From positions 186,001-250,000 of the forward strand of contig JAEKKX010000006.1 of the NCBI GenBank assembly GCA_019510125.1: DNA of 64,000 nucleotides, given 5' to 3'. The position numbers were made by a program, and so were the translations under genes. Shown here in pieces: positions 17,035 to 26,081 of the stretch. Position 1 is the first letter of the stretch, and each line of letters starts with the position of its first letter. The notes beneath the pieces were generated by a model. The model saw only the letters and a program-made list of their open reading frames with translations, made no database searches and was not told where the DNA came from. Source of the stretch: Lysobacterales bacterium. Lineage in GTDB: Bacteria; Pseudomonadota; Gammaproteobacteria; Xanthomonadales; Xanthomonadaceae.

Positions 17035-17121
17035 GGCGCGGTGCGGATGCGCGGCCTGCGCTGCGCATCCGCACCCTTCGCCCCCGTCTTCCCCGCTCCA
17101 TCGCAAGCGAGCAGCCTTTCC

Positions 17122-17709
17122 ATGCGCACGATCCGCGCTCGCGCCCATCGCCTCGTCGTCTTCCCCGCCACGGCCGGCGCCCGGTGCCGCGAAACCTTTC
17201 GTGCGCGCTGTCGGCAGCGCCGCCGGGCCGGCGTCGTCCCCGTCCTCGCGTTGCTCCTGCTCGCGATGTGGTCCGGCCTGTGCGCGGCGGCGGCAGGCAG
17301 CCGCACCGACGCGGCCCTGCCGAGCCACCGCCCCGGCTTCCGCTGCGTCGACGCGCTGCTGCGCAGGATCGTCGACGACGTGCATCCGCGCACGCCGCAG
17401 CGCCTGTACCTCGGTCCGGTGGAAGCGAGCGAAAGCGGCGCCTTCCTCCGCGTCTACTGGCCGCAGCAGCGCGCCATCCTGCTCATCGACTGGCCGGAGA
17501 CCTGCACCGACGCGGACCTGCGGATCGACGATGCCGCGCTCGGCTGGTACCGAACGAAGGCGCGCATCGACCTCGACACCGACGTCGTGCCGACGCCCGA
17601 CGACATCCACGGCAGTTCTTACCTGGTCGACAAACCGTGGGTCGACCGCGTGATCGCGCAATGCCTCGCCGGCGAGACGCGGGTGATCCGGCCGTCGGGC
17701 AAGCGATGA
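17122..17709 (+). CDS. exported or membrane-anchored protein, unknown
   Basis: 195 residues from the ATG at 17122. A basic N-terminus is followed by one hydrophobic stretch (VVPVLALLLLAMWSGLCAAAA), either a late signal peptide or an anchor. The rest is a compact soluble domain with three cysteines (RPGFRCVDALL, WPETCTDADL, IAQCLAGE). It is rich in Asp and Arg. No family recognised. An upstream in-frame ATG at 17041 would add 27 residues that spoil the export signal, so I prefer the later start. It lies downstream of the cysteine-rich peptide gene and may share its transcript. Confidence 0.65.
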   Translation: MRTIRARAHRLVVFPATAGARCRETFRARCRQRRRAGVVPVLALLLLAMWSGLCAAAAGSRTDAALPSHRPGFRCVDALLRRIVDDVHPRTPQRLYLGPVEASESGAFLRVYWPQQRAILLIDWPETCTDADLRIDDAALGWYRTKARIDLDTDVVPTPDDIHGSSYLVDKPWVDRVIAQCLAGETRVIRPSGKR

Positions 17710-17740
17710 TCTCGACTGTGCCCGCGCCGATGTGCGCGGA

Positions 17741-18118
17741 TCAGACGCTCATCAGGATCTGGAAGAGGACATACAGCGCGGCCCAGGGCGGCACCGCGGC
17801 GCAGAGCCGGCTGGCCCAGGCGTCGCGCGACTGGCCGCGCGGCGGCGGTACCAGCGCGCATGCCAGCGTCACGAGGCCGCCGATCGCCAGCAGCGGCATC
17901 GCCAGGAACGCCGCCCCCGGTCCGATCGCGAAGGCGAACGGAAGGCCGAGCATGGACGGCAGCGAGGCGAACAGCGTGACGCCGAGCAGGGTCTGCTCGC
18001 GCTCCGCCAGTGGCGGACCTTCCCTCGAGCCGACGCGGATCAGGAACACGATCTGGGCCAGGTGGCCGATCGCCCAGAGCGGGGCGCACAGTCGCAGCGC
18101 GAGGTCCGCGAGCGGCAT
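17741..18118 (-). CDS. small four-helix membrane protein, unknown
   Basis: 125 residues, almost entirely hydrophobic with four predicted transmembrane helices and a short cytoplasmic RVGSREGPPLAEREQ loop. No motif points to a function. It is 21 bases downstream of the SDR gene on the same strand, so it is likely translated from the same mRNA. Confidence 0.65.
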   Translation of the reverse strand: MPLADLALRLCAPLWAIGHLAQIVFLIRVGSREGPPLAEREQTLLGVTLFASLPSMLGLPFAFAIGPGAAFLAMPLLAIGGLVTLACALVPPPRGQSRDAWASRLCAAVPPWAALYVLFQILMSV

Positions 18119-18139
18119 CGGAAGGCGTCGCGCGCGTCC

Positions 18140-18889
18140 TCAGCCTTCCCGCGCCACCTGGAATCCCGCGAACGACTGCCGCACCGGCATGACCTCGATC
18201 CGGTTGATGTTGAGGTGCGGGGGCAGGGTGGCGATCCAGAACAGGGTCTCGGCGATGTCCTCGCCGCTGATCGGGTCCGCGCCCTTGTAGAGCGTGTCCG
18301 ACGCGCCGCGGTCGCCGCCGGTGCGGACGAGGGTGAATTCGGTCTCGGCCATGCCCGGCTCGATGCTGGTCACGCGCACGCCGGTGCCGTGCAGGTCGCT
18401 GCGCAGGCCCAGCGAGAACTGCGAGACGAAGGCCTTGGTGCCGCCGTAGACGTTGCCGCCGGCGTAGGGATAGGTCGCCGCCACCGAGCTGACGTTGAGG
18501 ATCGCGCCGCGGCGGGCGATCAGCGTCGGCAGCAGGGCGTGGGTCAGGGTCGCCAGCGCGGTGACGTTGGTGTCGATCATCTGCTTCCACTGCGCCAGGT
18601 CGGCGCGCTGCGCCGGCGCGGTGCCGAGGGCGAGGCCGGCGTTGTTGACCAGCACGTCGATGTCGCGGAACGCCTCCGGCAGCGCATCGAGCGCGGCGCG
18701 CATCGCCGTTTCGTCGCGGATGTCGAAGGCGGCCGTGTGCAGGCGTGCGTGGCCGAGCGCGTCGGCGAGGGCGTCGAGGCGTTCGCCGCGGCGGCCGGTG
18801 GCGATCACGCGCCAGCCGGCGCCGTGGAAGCGTTCGACGGCGGCGCGGCCGAAGCCGGAGGTGCCCCCGGTGATGAGGATGGTCTTCAT
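18140..18889 (-). CDS. SDR oxidoreductase, YdfG-like
   Basis: 249 residues, a classical short-chain dehydrogenase. Visible motifs: cofactor loop TGGTSGFG (8-15), an arginine pair after strand 2 (ATGRRGERL) that favours NADP, the structural NNAG, catalytic Ser in VSSVAATYPYAGG and YGGTK with the catalytic Tyr/Lys. The C-terminal block HLNINRIEVMPVRQSF is characteristic of the YdfG group, which reduces 3-hydroxy acids such as L-allo-threonine and malonic semialdehyde. The substrate here is inferred. A TACAAT box ends 6 bases before the ATG, so the mRNA may be leaderless. Confidence 0.88.
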   Translation of the reverse strand: MKTILITGGTSGFGRAAVERFHGAGWRVIATGRRGERLDALADALGHARLHTAAFDIRDETAMRAALDALPEAFRDIDVLVNNAGLALGTAPAQRADLAQWKQMIDTNVTALATLTHALLPTLIARRGAILNVSSVAATYPYAGGNVYGGTKAFVSQFSLGLRSDLHGTGVRVTSIEPGMAETEFTLVRTGGDRGASDTLYKGADPISGEDIAETLFWIATLPPHLNINRIEVMPVRQSFAGFQVAREG

Positions 18890-18895
18890 GCCGCG

Positions 18896-18901
18896 ATTGT
18901 A
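18896..18901 (-). promoter_or_regulatory. TACAAT -10 box for the SDR gene, leaderless spacing
   Basis: CATACAATCGCGGC directly before ATG: only 6 bases separate the box from the start codon, which would put the transcription start on or next to the ATG. Confidence 0.5.
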
Positions 18902-18923
18902 TGTGTTCGCGGTGCGGCGGCGG

Positions 18924-19493
18924 TCACCAGACGAACGGCAGCAGCCGCCACGTCGCGCGGGCGTAGTCGGGATACTCGGCCGGGAACGCGTCGGCCAGCA
19001 CCTGCTCCTCGACCCGGATACGGTGCAGGAACGCCAGCGTCACCGGCGCCGTCGCCGCCAGCAGCGCGGCGGCGCTGCCCAGCGCGCAGCCGAAACCGAG
19101 GAAGGTCGCCAGCGCGCCGGTGTACGACGGATGCCGCAGCAGGCGGTAGGGGCCGGTGCGGATCAGGCGATGGCCCTCGCGGATCGCGACCTGGATGGTG
19201 AAGAACCGCGCCAGGGTGCGCACCGACCACAGCCGCAGGGCGATGCCCAGCGCCATCGCCGCGCAGCCGCCGTGGAACAGCGGCGCGCGCAGCGCCGGCG
19301 GGAACGGCCACACGCCGCGGATCGACAGCCACACCGCCAGCGCGATGCTGGCGTAGATCGCCACCAGCAGCAGGCGCAGGGTGCCGCGGTCGCGGGTGGC
19401 GTCGCCGCCGCCGGCGCGGTGGCGGGCGCCGATCCACGCCTCGCTCAGCGGCCACAGCAGCGACAGTCCGGCGAACAGGGGCGATACGACCAT
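18924..19493 (-). CDS. isoprenylcysteine methyltransferase-like membrane protein
   Basis: 189 residues with four to five transmembrane segments. The C-terminal half holds the ICMT/PEMT signature: GHRLIRTGPYRLLRHPSYTG, then RIRVEEQVLADAFPAEY and a final RLLPFVW. In eukaryotes these enzymes methylate isoprenylated cysteines with SAM; bacterial relatives methylate unknown lipophilic or small substrates. It lies between the SDR gene (same strand, downstream) and a secreted-protein gene 27 bases upstream. The role is unknown. Confidence 0.82.
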   Translation of the reverse strand: MVVSPLFAGLSLLWPLSEAWIGARHRAGGGDATRDRGTLRLLLVAIYASIALAVWLSIRGVWPFPPALRAPLFHGGCAAMALGIALRLWSVRTLARFFTIQVAIREGHRLIRTGPYRLLRHPSYTGALATFLGFGCALGSAAALLAATAPVTLAFLHRIRVEEQVLADAFPAEYPDYARATWRLLPFVW

Positions 19494-19520
19494 GGCGGTG
19501 CTCCGTCCCGGGCGTCGGGA

Positions 19521-20390
19521 TCAGGGGGGCGAAGGCTTGTCGAGCGGGGCGACGGGTGGGGTGTCGACGAGGACGATCTTCCCGCGCGCGACCTGCCAGG
19601 ACAGGCCGTTGGTCGTGGTCACGACCCGCATCGGCTGGCGGGCGTAGAGGCTGACGAAGACGTGGATCTCGGTCGGCTGCGGGTCGAGCAGGTGGGAGAC
19701 CTGCGACATCACCGGTTCGAACCCCTTGCCGGCCTTGTCCAGTTTGCTGTTTTCGTCCAGGTCGAGGCAGCTTCTGGTGAATCCCCGCGAAGACAGGATC
19801 TTCTGGCCTGTCGCGTCGATCTCGTACCGCTGGTAGCCGCCCATGGGGTAGACGCGGTCGCGGCTGAAGACCGGCATCCGGTACACCCGGAACCCGTCCA
19901 GCGACGCCAGCGCAGCCGTGTTGTAGTCCTCGCCGCAATGGCCGAACGCCTGCGCCTGCGCGAGTGTCCGGGCGCGGACCTGCGCGCGCTGCGCGTCCGT
20001 CAAGGGCGCGGACGATCCGACGACGGCGTCGAACAGGCGTTCGCCTTCGTCGACATCGACCTCGTACAGCGACACCGGCGCGTCGTCGCGACTGTAGAAG
20101 ACGACACGCACGCCCAGCGCGGACGGCTCGGTGATCCAGCCACCGAGCCGGTCCATCAGCGCGGTCATGCGCGCGTCGGCCCGCATGGCGTCGGTGGCGA
20201 GCCAGGCGGCGCGGTCGTGCAGGTAGAGCTGGCGGCCGAGGAATTCGGCGCGGACCACCGCCGGCCGCAGATCGGCCGGGATCGGGGCCTCGGCGACGGT
20301 GGCGTCGGCGCTCGTCGCGGCCGCCGGCGCGGCCGTCGCCCAGCACAGCAGGGCGATCGCGGGCAGCAGCAGGCGGGGCGGGACGGACAT
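19521..20390 (-). CDS. secreted protein of unknown function
   Basis: 289 residues. A signal peptide (MSVPPRLLLPAIALLCWATAAPA) leads a soluble domain with two cysteines (FGHCGEDYN and FTRSCLDLDEN), probably disulphide-bonded in the periplasm. The C-terminal part is beta-rich (VSLYARQPMRVVTTTNG). No family recognised. It sits between the ICMT-like and SPOR-domain genes on the same strand with gaps of about 30 bases, so it is likely part of the argS-led transcript. Confidence 0.7.
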   Translation of the reverse strand: MSVPPRLLLPAIALLCWATAAPAAATSADATVAEAPIPADLRPAVVRAEFLGRQLYLHDRAAWLATDAMRADARMTALMDRLGGWITEPSALGVRVVFYSRDDAPVSLYEVDVDEGERLFDAVVGSSAPLTDAQRAQVRARTLAQAQAFGHCGEDYNTAALASLDGFRVYRMPVFSRDRVYPMGGYQRYEIDATGQKILSSRGFTRSCLDLDENSKLDKAGKGFEPVMSQVSHLLDPQPTEIHVFVSLYARQPMRVVTTTNGLSWQVARGKIVLVDTPPVAPLDKPSPP

Positions 20391-20424
20391 GGCGGCGGTG
20401 TCCGGCGGCCCGGCGTCCGTGGCC

Positions 20425-21183
20425 TTACTGCGCCCGGATCGCCATCGCCGGCAGACCGCCGGCGGCGAGCTTGCGCTTGGCCTCGGCCAGTTCGGTGGCC
20501 GTGCCGTAGGGCCCCATGCGCACGCGGTAGACCGTCTTGCCCTTGACCTGACCGGACTCGACCCGGGCGCCCAGGCCCAGGAACGCGATCTTCGCCTTCA
20601 GCGCCTCGGCGTCGCCGGAGGCGGCGAAGGCGCCGGCCTGCAGCAGGTAGCGGGCGCCGTCGCGGGGCGCCTGGGCGACCGCCGGCGTCGGCTCGGGCTT
20701 CGACGGCTTCGGCGTGGCCGGGGTCGAATCGATCGCCGGCGGCGGCGTCGCGACATCGGCCGCGTCGGGGTTGGCGGGCGCGGCGGTCGCGGGGTCGGGC
20801 TGCGCCGGCGCCTGCCGGTCGGCGGCCTCGGCGTTCGCGCGGGCGTTGAGCTCGCGATCGCTCAGCGGAGTCTCGTTGCCGGGCAGCAGGGTGTAGAAGT
20901 CGTAGTCCTGCTCCTTCGGCGCGGCGTCGTCCGCCGGCTTCGCCGGGGCGGCGGTCTCGGGCACGATCGGGGCGTCGTCGTCCTTCGCGTCGACGGCCTG
21001 CGGCGCGTCGGGCCTCGGCGAAGCGCGGAAGAACCCGTCGGCGCCGCCCTTCAACAGGTCGGGCTTCATCAGGAGCAGGCCCACGCCGATCGCCAGGCCG
21101 ATCACCAGCCAGGCCCAGCCGGGCATGCCGCCGCCCCCGCCGCCGTTGCGCTTCGCCTGCGATTTGCCGCGTCTGGCCGCCAT
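20425..21183 (-). CDS. SPOR-domain cell-division protein (FtsN-like)
   Basis: 252 residues. A short basic, glycine-rich cytoplasmic tail, one transmembrane segment (WAWLVIGLAIGVGLLLM), a long low-complexity Pro/Ala linker, and a C-terminal SPOR domain (ARYLLQAGAFAASGDAEAL through YRVRMGPYG). SPOR domains bind denuded glycan strands at the division septum. The layout fits FtsN, and position beside argS is common for such genes in Xanthomonadaceae. The short essential FtsN periplasmic motif cannot be pinned down. Its ATG overlaps the argS stop by one base (TGATG), implying coupling. Confidence 0.85.
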   Translation of the reverse strand: MAARRGKSQAKRNGGGGGGMPGWAWLVIGLAIGVGLLLMKPDLLKGGADGFFRASPRPDAPQAVDAKDDDAPIVPETAAPAKPADDAAPKEQDYDFYTLLPGNETPLSDRELNARANAEAADRQAPAQPDPATAAPANPDAADVATPPPAIDSTPATPKPSKPEPTPAVAQAPRDGARYLLQAGAFAASGDAEALKAKIAFLGLGARVESGQVKGKTVYRVRMGPYGTATELAEAKRKLAAGGLPAMAIRAQ

Positions 21184-22871
21184 CACATCTTCTCCGGGGC
21201 GTGCACGCCCAGCAGCGACAGGCCGTTGGCCAGCACCTGACGGACCGCCAGCGCCAGCGCCAGGCGGGCGTTGCGCACGTCCGCCTCGTCGACCAGGAAC
21301 TGGTGGTCGTTGTAGTACGACTGGAACGCCTGCGCCAGTTCCACCAGGTAGCCGGCGATCAGGTGCGGTTCGAGGTCGCGGCCGGCCACCTCGACGATTT
21401 CCGGATAGCGGGCGAGGTCGATCAGCAGATCGCGCAGCGGCGCGTCGGCGAGGTCGATCGGCTGGGCGAGGCCGGCGTCGAGGTCGAACGCCAGGCCGCG
21501 CTCCTGCATCTGGCGCAGCAGGCCGCAGATGCGCGCGTGCGACAACTGCACGTAGTACACCGGGTTGTCGAGCGTCTGCGAGCGCGCGAGGTCGATGTCG
21601 AAGACGAGATGCGAATCGGGCTTGCGCGCGATCAGGAACCAGCGCACGGCGTCGGCGCCGGTCTCGTCGATCAGGTCGCGCAGGGTCACGAAGCTGCCGG
21701 CGCGCTTGGAGATCTTCACCTCCTCGCCGCCGCGCATCACCGTGACCATCTGGTGCAGCACGTAGTCGGGATAACCCGCCGGGATGCCGCAGTCCAGCGC
21801 CTGCAGGCCCGCCTTCACCCGCATCAGCGAGCCGTGGTGGTCGGCGCCCAGTTCGGTGATCGCGCGCTCGTAGCCGCGCTGCCACTTGGTCAGGTGGTAG
21901 GCCACGTCCGGCACGAAATAGGTGTAGGTGCCGTCGGACTTGCGCATCACCCGGTCCTTGTCGTCGCCGAAGTCGGTGGTGCGCAGCCACAGCGCGCCGC
22001 CTTCCTCGTAGGTGTGGCCGTGCGCGATGAGCTCGCGCACGGTCTCCTCCACCTTGCCGTCGGCGTACAGCGACGACTCGAGGTAGTAGACGTCGAACGA
22101 CACGCCGAACGCGGCGAGGTCGAGGTTCTGCTCGCGGCGCAGGTAGGCGACGGCGAACCTGCGGATGGCGTCGAAATCGTCCGGGTCGCGCGCGCCGACC
22201 ACGGCCTGGCCGTCGACTTCGACGGACGCGCCGTCGAGGTAGGCCTGCGCGACGTCGGCGATGTAGTCGCCGCGGTAGCCGTCTTCCGGCCAGCCGGCGT
22301 CGGCGGGGGTCAGGCCCTTCGCGCGCGCCTGGGTAGAGCGCGCGAGGTTCTCGATCTGCACGCCCGCGTCGTTGTAGTAGAACTCGCGGCGCACATGCCA
22401 GCCGTTGGCGTCGAGCACGCGGGCGATGCAGTCGCCGATCGCCGCGGCGCGACCGTGGCCGACGTGCAGCGGGCCGGTGGGGTTGGCGGAGACGTATTCG
22501 ACGCCGGCCGTGCGCCCGGCGCCGACGGCGTTGCGGCCGTAGGCCGCGCCCTGCGCATGGACGCTGCGTAACTGGCGCTGCCAGGCGGCCGGAGACAGCC
22601 GGAAGTTCAGGAAGCCCGGTCCGGCGATCTCCACCGCGGCGATGTCGTCGTTGGCCGGCAGGGCGTCGATCAGCGCCTGCGCCACGGCGCGCGGGTTGCC
22701 GCGCGCGGCCTTGGACAGGGTCATCGCCACGTTGCTGGCGAAATCGCCGTGGCTGCGGTCCTTGGGGCGCTCGACCACGAACGCCGGGAGGGCGAGGTCG
22801 GCGGGCAGCGTGCCCTGCGCGCGGAGATTGGCGATGCCCTGTTCGATCAGGGCGCGAAGCTGGGATTTCAC
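21183..22871 (-). CDS. argS: arginyl-tRNA synthetase
   Basis: 562 residues, class I synthetase of normal length. The HIGH-type motif is [16 protein letters not shown] and the KMSKS-type motif KISKRAGS, both typical of ArgRS. The N-terminal Add-1 tRNA-recognition domain ([17 protein letters not shown]) and the C-terminal helical anticodon-binding domain with [13 protein letters not shown] are also present. It charges tRNA-Arg in the cytoplasm. A TACAAT box 42 bases upstream is the likely promoter, and the SPOR gene follows without a gap. Confidence 0.97.
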   Translation of the reverse strand: MKSQLRALIEQGIANLRAQGTLPADLALPAFVVERPKDRSHGDFASNVAMTLSKAARGNPRAVAQALIDALPANDDIAAVEIAGPGFLNFRLSPAAWQRQLRSVHAQGAAYGRNAVGAGRTAGVEYVSANPTGPLHVGHGRAAAIGDCIARVLDANGWHVRREFYYNDAGVQIENLARSTQARAKGLTPADAGWPEDGYRGDYIADVAQAYLDGASVEVDGQAVVGARDPDDFDAIRRFAVAYLRREQNLDLAAFGVSFDVYYLESSLYADGKVEETVRELIAHGHTYEEGGALWLRTTDFGDDKDRVMRKSDGTYTYFVPDVAYHLTKWQRGYERAITELGADHHGSLMRVKAGLQALDCGIPAGYPDYVLHQMVTVMRGGEEVKISKRAGSFVTLRDLIDETGADAVRWFLIARKPDSHLVFDIDLARSQTLDNPVYYVQLSHARICGLLRQMQERGLAFDLDAGLAQPIDLADAPLRDLLIDLARYPEIVEVAGRDLEPHLIAGYLVELAQAFQSYYNDHQFLVDEADVRNARLALALAVRQVLANGLSLLGVHAPEKM

Positions 22872-22913
22872 TGGGGATTCGGCCGGAATGCGGCGGTGTT
22901 TCGAGGATCGGGC

Positions 22914-22919
22914 ATTGTA
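22914..22919 (-). promoter_or_regulatory. TACAAT -10 box for argS
   Basis: CTACAATGCCC on the minus strand, 42 bases before the argS start. Confidence 0.5.
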
Positions 22920-23012
22920 GCCCGCCCACCGCGCTCCCCGACGCCCGGCGTCGAGGAGGCCGCGCCGACGATGCCGCGGGTGCGGCCGGCAGCCGCGACG
23001 ATGATGTCCGCC

Positions 23013-23687
23013 TCACACCCATCCCCGCGCCGCCAGCGACACCGGGGCGCCGTCGCCGATCACGAAATGGTCGAGCAGGCGGATCTCGACCAGCGCCAGC
23101 GCCTGTTTCAGGCGCAGGGTGATGGCGCGGTCGGCGGCGCTGGGCTCGCCGTTGCCGCTGGGGTGGTTGTGGCCGACGATCACCGCCGCGGCGTTGCGGG
23201 CGAGGGCGCGGCGGACGACCTCGCGCGGGTGGACCTCGGCGCCGTCGACGGTGCCGCGGAACAGCTCCTCGAAGCCGAGGGCGCGGTGGCGGGTGTCGAG
23301 GTAGAGCGCCGCGAACACCTCGTGCGGCAGCCCGCGCAGGCGCTGGGCGAAGTAGCGGCCGGCGGCCTGCGGGTCGTTGAGGGCGTCGCCCCGTTCCAGC
23401 CCGGCGGCGAGGTGGCGGTGGCCCAGTTCCAGCGCGGCGATCATCGCGCAGACCCGGGCCGGGCCGAGCCCCGGCAGTTTCAGCAGCTCCTGCGGCGGGC
23501 GCTCCAGCAGCCGGCGCAGCGGGCCGTGGTCGTTGAGCAGCGCGCGGGCGTCGGCCACGGCGTCGCTGCCGCGCCCGCCGGAGCCGAGGAACAGCGCCAG
23601 CAGTTCGGCGTCGGACAGCACCGTGGCGCCGCGGTGCAGCAGCTTTTCGCGGGGACGCTCGGTCTCGGGCCAGTCGCGGATGTGCAT
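23013..23687 (-). CDS. radC: RadC-family JAB-domain protein
   Basis: 224 residues from the ATG at 23687. The N-terminal helix-hairpin-helix-like part (LLKLPGLGPARVCAM) is followed by the JAMM metalloprotease-like core: EVHPREVVRRAL and GHNHPSGNGEPSAADRAIT, with the metal-binding histidines and Asp. RadC was once called a DNA-repair protein, but its role in E. coli repair was withdrawn; family function remains unclear. It is divergent from coaBC, the usual neighbour in gammaproteobacteria. Confidence 0.93.
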   Translation of the reverse strand: MHIRDWPETERPREKLLHRGATVLSDAELLALFLGSGGRGSDAVADARALLNDHGPLRRLLERPPQELLKLPGLGPARVCAMIAALELGHRHLAAGLERGDALNDPQAAGRYFAQRLRGLPHEVFAALYLDTRHRALGFEELFRGTVDGAEVHPREVVRRALARNAAAVIVGHNHPSGNGEPSAADRAITLRLKQALALVEIRLLDHFVIGDGAPVSLAARGWV

Positions 23688-23804
23688 GGGGACGGTTCCG
23701 GTGAACGGGCGCCCAGCGTCGCCCGCGGGCCCGGGCCGCGCCGTCGGGCGTCGCCGCGGCTTCGGGTAAGCTGTCGCCTTGGTTCCCGGTAGGAAAACCC
23801 CGCG

Positions 23805-25007
23805 ATGTCGCTCCCCGGTCGACGCATCCTGCTCTGCGTGTGCGGCGGCATCGCCGCGTACAAGGCGGTCGAACTGGTGCGGCGACTGCGCGAGGCCGGG
23901 GCCGAGGTCCAGGTCGCGATGACCGAGAACGCCCAGCGCTTCGTCGGCGCCGCCAGCCTGCAGGCGGTGTCCGGGGTGCCGGTGCGCGGCACGCTCTGGG
24001 ACGAGGCCGCCGAGGCCGCGATGGGTCACATCGAGCTGGCGCGCTGGGCCGACCGCGTGGTGGTGGCCCCGGCCACCGCCGACGTCCTCGCCAAGCTCGC
24101 GCACGGCCTGGCCGACGACCTCGTCAGCACCCTGTGCCTGGCGACCACCGCGCCGATCGCGGTCGCGCCGGCGATGAACAACCGCATGTGGCTGCACCCG
24201 GCGACCCAGGCCAACGTGGCGACGCTGCGCGGCCGCGGCGTGCAGGTGATCGGGCCCGACGACGGCGCGCAGGCCTGCGGCGAGTTCGGCCCGGGCCGGC
24301 TGCGCGAGCCGCCGGACATCGTGGCGGCGCTCGCCGAGGCCGACGCCGCGGTGCAGGACCTCGCCGGCGTCCGCCTGCTGATCAGCGCCGGGCCGACCTT
24401 CGAGGACCTCGATCCGGTGCGCTTCATCGGCAACCGCAGCAGCGGCAAGATGGGCTTCGCGATCGCCGCGGCGGCCGCCCGCCGCGGCGCGGACGTGACC
24501 CTGATCGCCGGGCCGGTGTCGCTATGCGCCCCCGCGGGCGTGCGCCGGGTGGACGTGCGCTCGGCCGCGCAGATGCGCGATGCGGTGCTCGGCGCACTGC
24601 CGGCGGACGTCTACATCGGCGCGGCCGCGATCGCCGACTACACGCCGCGGATCGTGTCGCCGCAGAAGATCAAGAAGACCGCGCAGTCGGGCGACGGCCT
24701 GACCGTCGAACTGGTGCGCACGCCGGACGTGCTGGCCGAAGTCGCCGCGCACGCGCAGCGGCCGCGGGTGGTGGTCGGCTTCGCCGCCGAGACGAACGAC
24801 GTCGAGCACTACGCCCGCGACAAGCTGGTGCGCAAGCGCCTCGACATGATCGCCGCGAACCAGGTCGGCCGCGCCGGCTGCGGGTTCGAGAGCGACGACA
24901 ACGCGCTCACCGTGATCGACGCCGAGACGTCGCACGCCCTCGGCCCGGGGCCGAAGACGGTGCTGGCGGATGCGCTGCTGGACCTGGTGAAGGCGCGGCT
25001 GGGTTGA
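23805..25007 (+). CDS. coaBC: bifunctional phosphopantothenoylcysteine decarboxylase/synthase
   Basis: 400 residues, normal length. It makes 4'-phosphopantetheine for coenzyme A. CoaC half: flavin fold with H75 (MGHIELARWAD), PAMNNRMW and active-site C158 in ACGEFGPGR. CoaB half: LLISAGPTFEDLDPVRFIGNRSSGKMG (split across the linker), IGAAAIADY and the nucleotide-binding KIKK loop. AGGAAAA lies 9 bases before ATG, and a TAAGCT box about 33 bases upstream may be the -10. The last 132 bases are duplicated just downstream at 25211-25342. Confidence 0.96.
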   Translation: MSLPGRRILLCVCGGIAAYKAVELVRRLREAGAEVQVAMTENAQRFVGAASLQAVSGVPVRGTLWDEAAEAAMGHIELARWADRVVVAPATADVLAKLAHGLADDLVSTLCLATTAPIAVAPAMNNRMWLHPATQANVATLRGRGVQVIGPDDGAQACGEFGPGRLREPPDIVAALAEADAAVQDLAGVRLLISAGPTFEDLDPVRFIGNRSSGKMGFAIAAAAARRGADVTLIAGPVSLCAPAGVRRVDVRSAAQMRDAVLGALPADVYIGAAAIADYTPRIVSPQKIKKTAQSGDGLTVELVRTPDVLAEVAAHAQRPRVVVGFAAETNDVEHYARDKLVRKRLDMIAANQVGRAGCGFESDDNALTVIDAETSHALGPGPKTVLADALLDLVKARLG

Positions 25008-25063
25008 AAGCGCTGCCGCGGCGCGGTGGTTGGATCGCGGCTGCGACGAAAAAAGAGAGCATC

Positions 25064-25136
25064 GTCATCCTCGCGAAAGCGAGGACCCAACCGTGGTCAT
25101 TGATCGAGCATGGGTCCTCGCATGCGCGAGGATGAC
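25064..25136 (+). repeat. 73-bp palindromic doublet, family 1, copy A
   Basis: Outer ends GTCATCCTCGC and GCGAGGATGAC are inverted repeats. Each arm also forms its own hairpin (CCTCGC-gaaa-GCGAGG on the left, CCTCGC-atgc-GCGAGG on the right). The arms are joined by a variable centre. REP/BIME-like. Confidence 0.85.
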
Positions 25137-25210
25137 GGTGTTTTTTCCGATGCTTTCACGTTGAAACAGCGCTGGGCTTGTCGCCGTTGCGCTCACGCTG
25201 AAGCAACGCT

Positions 25211-25342
25211 GGCGGCGGGTTCGAGCGCGACGACAACGCGCTGATCGTGATTGACGCCGAGGCGTCGCACGCCCTCGACCCGGGGGCGAAGATGGTGCTG
25301 GCGGATGCACTGCTGGATCTGGTGAAGGCGCGGCTGGATTGA
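25211..25342 (+). pseudogene. duplicated 3' end of coaBC (132 bp)
   Basis: Co-linear with 24876-25007, from GGCGGCGGGTTCGAG to the TGA, without insertions or deletions. Differences are point changes (for example, gcgctgatcgtgattg for gcgctcaccgtgatcg). It keeps the frame and stop but has no start or upstream domain, so it cannot make an enzyme. Shorter versions recur near 25548 and 25800. It shows that the array began as tandem duplication of the gene's tail. Confidence 0.85.
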
Positions 25343-25397
25343 AAGCGCTGCCGCGGCGCGGTGGTTGCATCGCGCTGCGACGAGAAAAGAGAGCATC

Positions 25398-25470
25398 GTC
25401 ATCCTCGCGAAAGCGAGGACCCAACCGTGGTCATTGATCAAACTTGGGTCCTCGCATGCGCGAGGATGAC
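25398..25470 (+). repeat. 73-bp palindromic doublet, family 1, copy B
   Basis: Same ends, length and hairpins as copy A; the centre reads tcattgatcaaact. Confidence 0.85.
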
Positions 25471-25634
25471 GGTGTTTTTTTGCGGATGCTTTCACGTTGA
25501 AACCACGCTGGGCTTGTTGCCGTTGCGCTCACGCTGAAGCAACGCTGGCGGCGGGTTCGAGCGCGACGACAACGCGCTGATCGTGATTGGTGCTGTGGCG
25601 GTCGAGGTGCGCCGCGACGAGAAAAGAGAGCATC

Positions 25635-25707
25635 GTCATCCTCGCGAAAGCGAGGGCCCAACCGTGGTCATTGATCGGGCGTGGGTCCTCGCATGCGCGA
25701 GGATGAC
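25635..25707 (+). repeat. 73-bp palindromic doublet, family 1, copy C
   Basis: Same ends and length; one change in the left arm (agggccca for aggaccca). Confidence 0.85.
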
Positions 25708-25886
25708 GGTGTTTTTTCGGATGCTTTCACGTTGAAACAGCGCTGGGCTTGTTGCCGTTGCGCTCACGCTGAAGCAACGCTGGGATTTTGAAGCAACGCT
25801 GGTGGCGGGGTCGAGCGCGACGACAACGCGCTCACAGCGATTGGTGGTGCGGCGGTCGAGGTGCGCCGCGACGAGAAAAGAGCACC

Positions 25887-25959
25887 GTCATCCTCGCGAA
25901 AGCGAGGAGCCAACCGTGGACAGCGATCGAGCGTGGGTCCTCGCATGCGCGAGGATGAC
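25887..25959 (+). repeat. 73-bp palindromic doublet, family 1, copy D
   Basis: Same ends and length; left arm ends gaggagccaa and the centre is more divergent. Confidence 0.85.
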
Positions 25960-26004
25960 GGGGAGGGTGCTTTGCGCGACGGGGGTGCGTGGCGGGAGTG
26001 CAAT

Positions 26005-26032
26005 GAAAAAGGGCGCCGAAGCGCCCTTTTTC
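26005..26032. terminator. bidirectional intrinsic terminator
   Basis: A perfect 12-bp stem, GAAAAAGGGCGC (26005-26016) and GCGCCCTTTTTC (26021-26032), around a CGAA tetraloop. The A and T runs give a U-tract on both strands. It ends the CsgG-like gene on the minus strand and insulates it from the repeat array. Confidence 0.85.
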
Positions 26033-26081
26033 GTGGATGCTGCCGGTGGGTGTTGCCGGCGGGTGATGCCCGAAGCCGCGA

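Larger units (their letters stand above)
25008..26004. other. 1-kb array of decayed coaBC-tail duplications and palindromic doublets
   Basis: No functional gene. The block is built of units that each contain a piece of the coaBC 3' end, a linker, a 73-bp palindromic doublet and a tail ending GCTTTCACGTTGAAAC...GAAGCAACGCTGG. The doublets start 334, 237 and 252 bases apart because later units carry internal deletions. Short open frames on either strand are produced by the repeats. Confidence 0.8.

Noticed and set aside
25064-25959. CRISPR array
   Set aside because: Copies are internally palindromic, separated by 164-261 bases of related sequence and not by unique spacers of constant length; no cas genes.
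25193-26003. Several minus-strand frames of 75-120 codons beside coaBC
   Set aside because: They read the palindromic doublets and the reverse of the coaBC tail; the repeated GPRFREDDDALF peptide is a repeat artefact.
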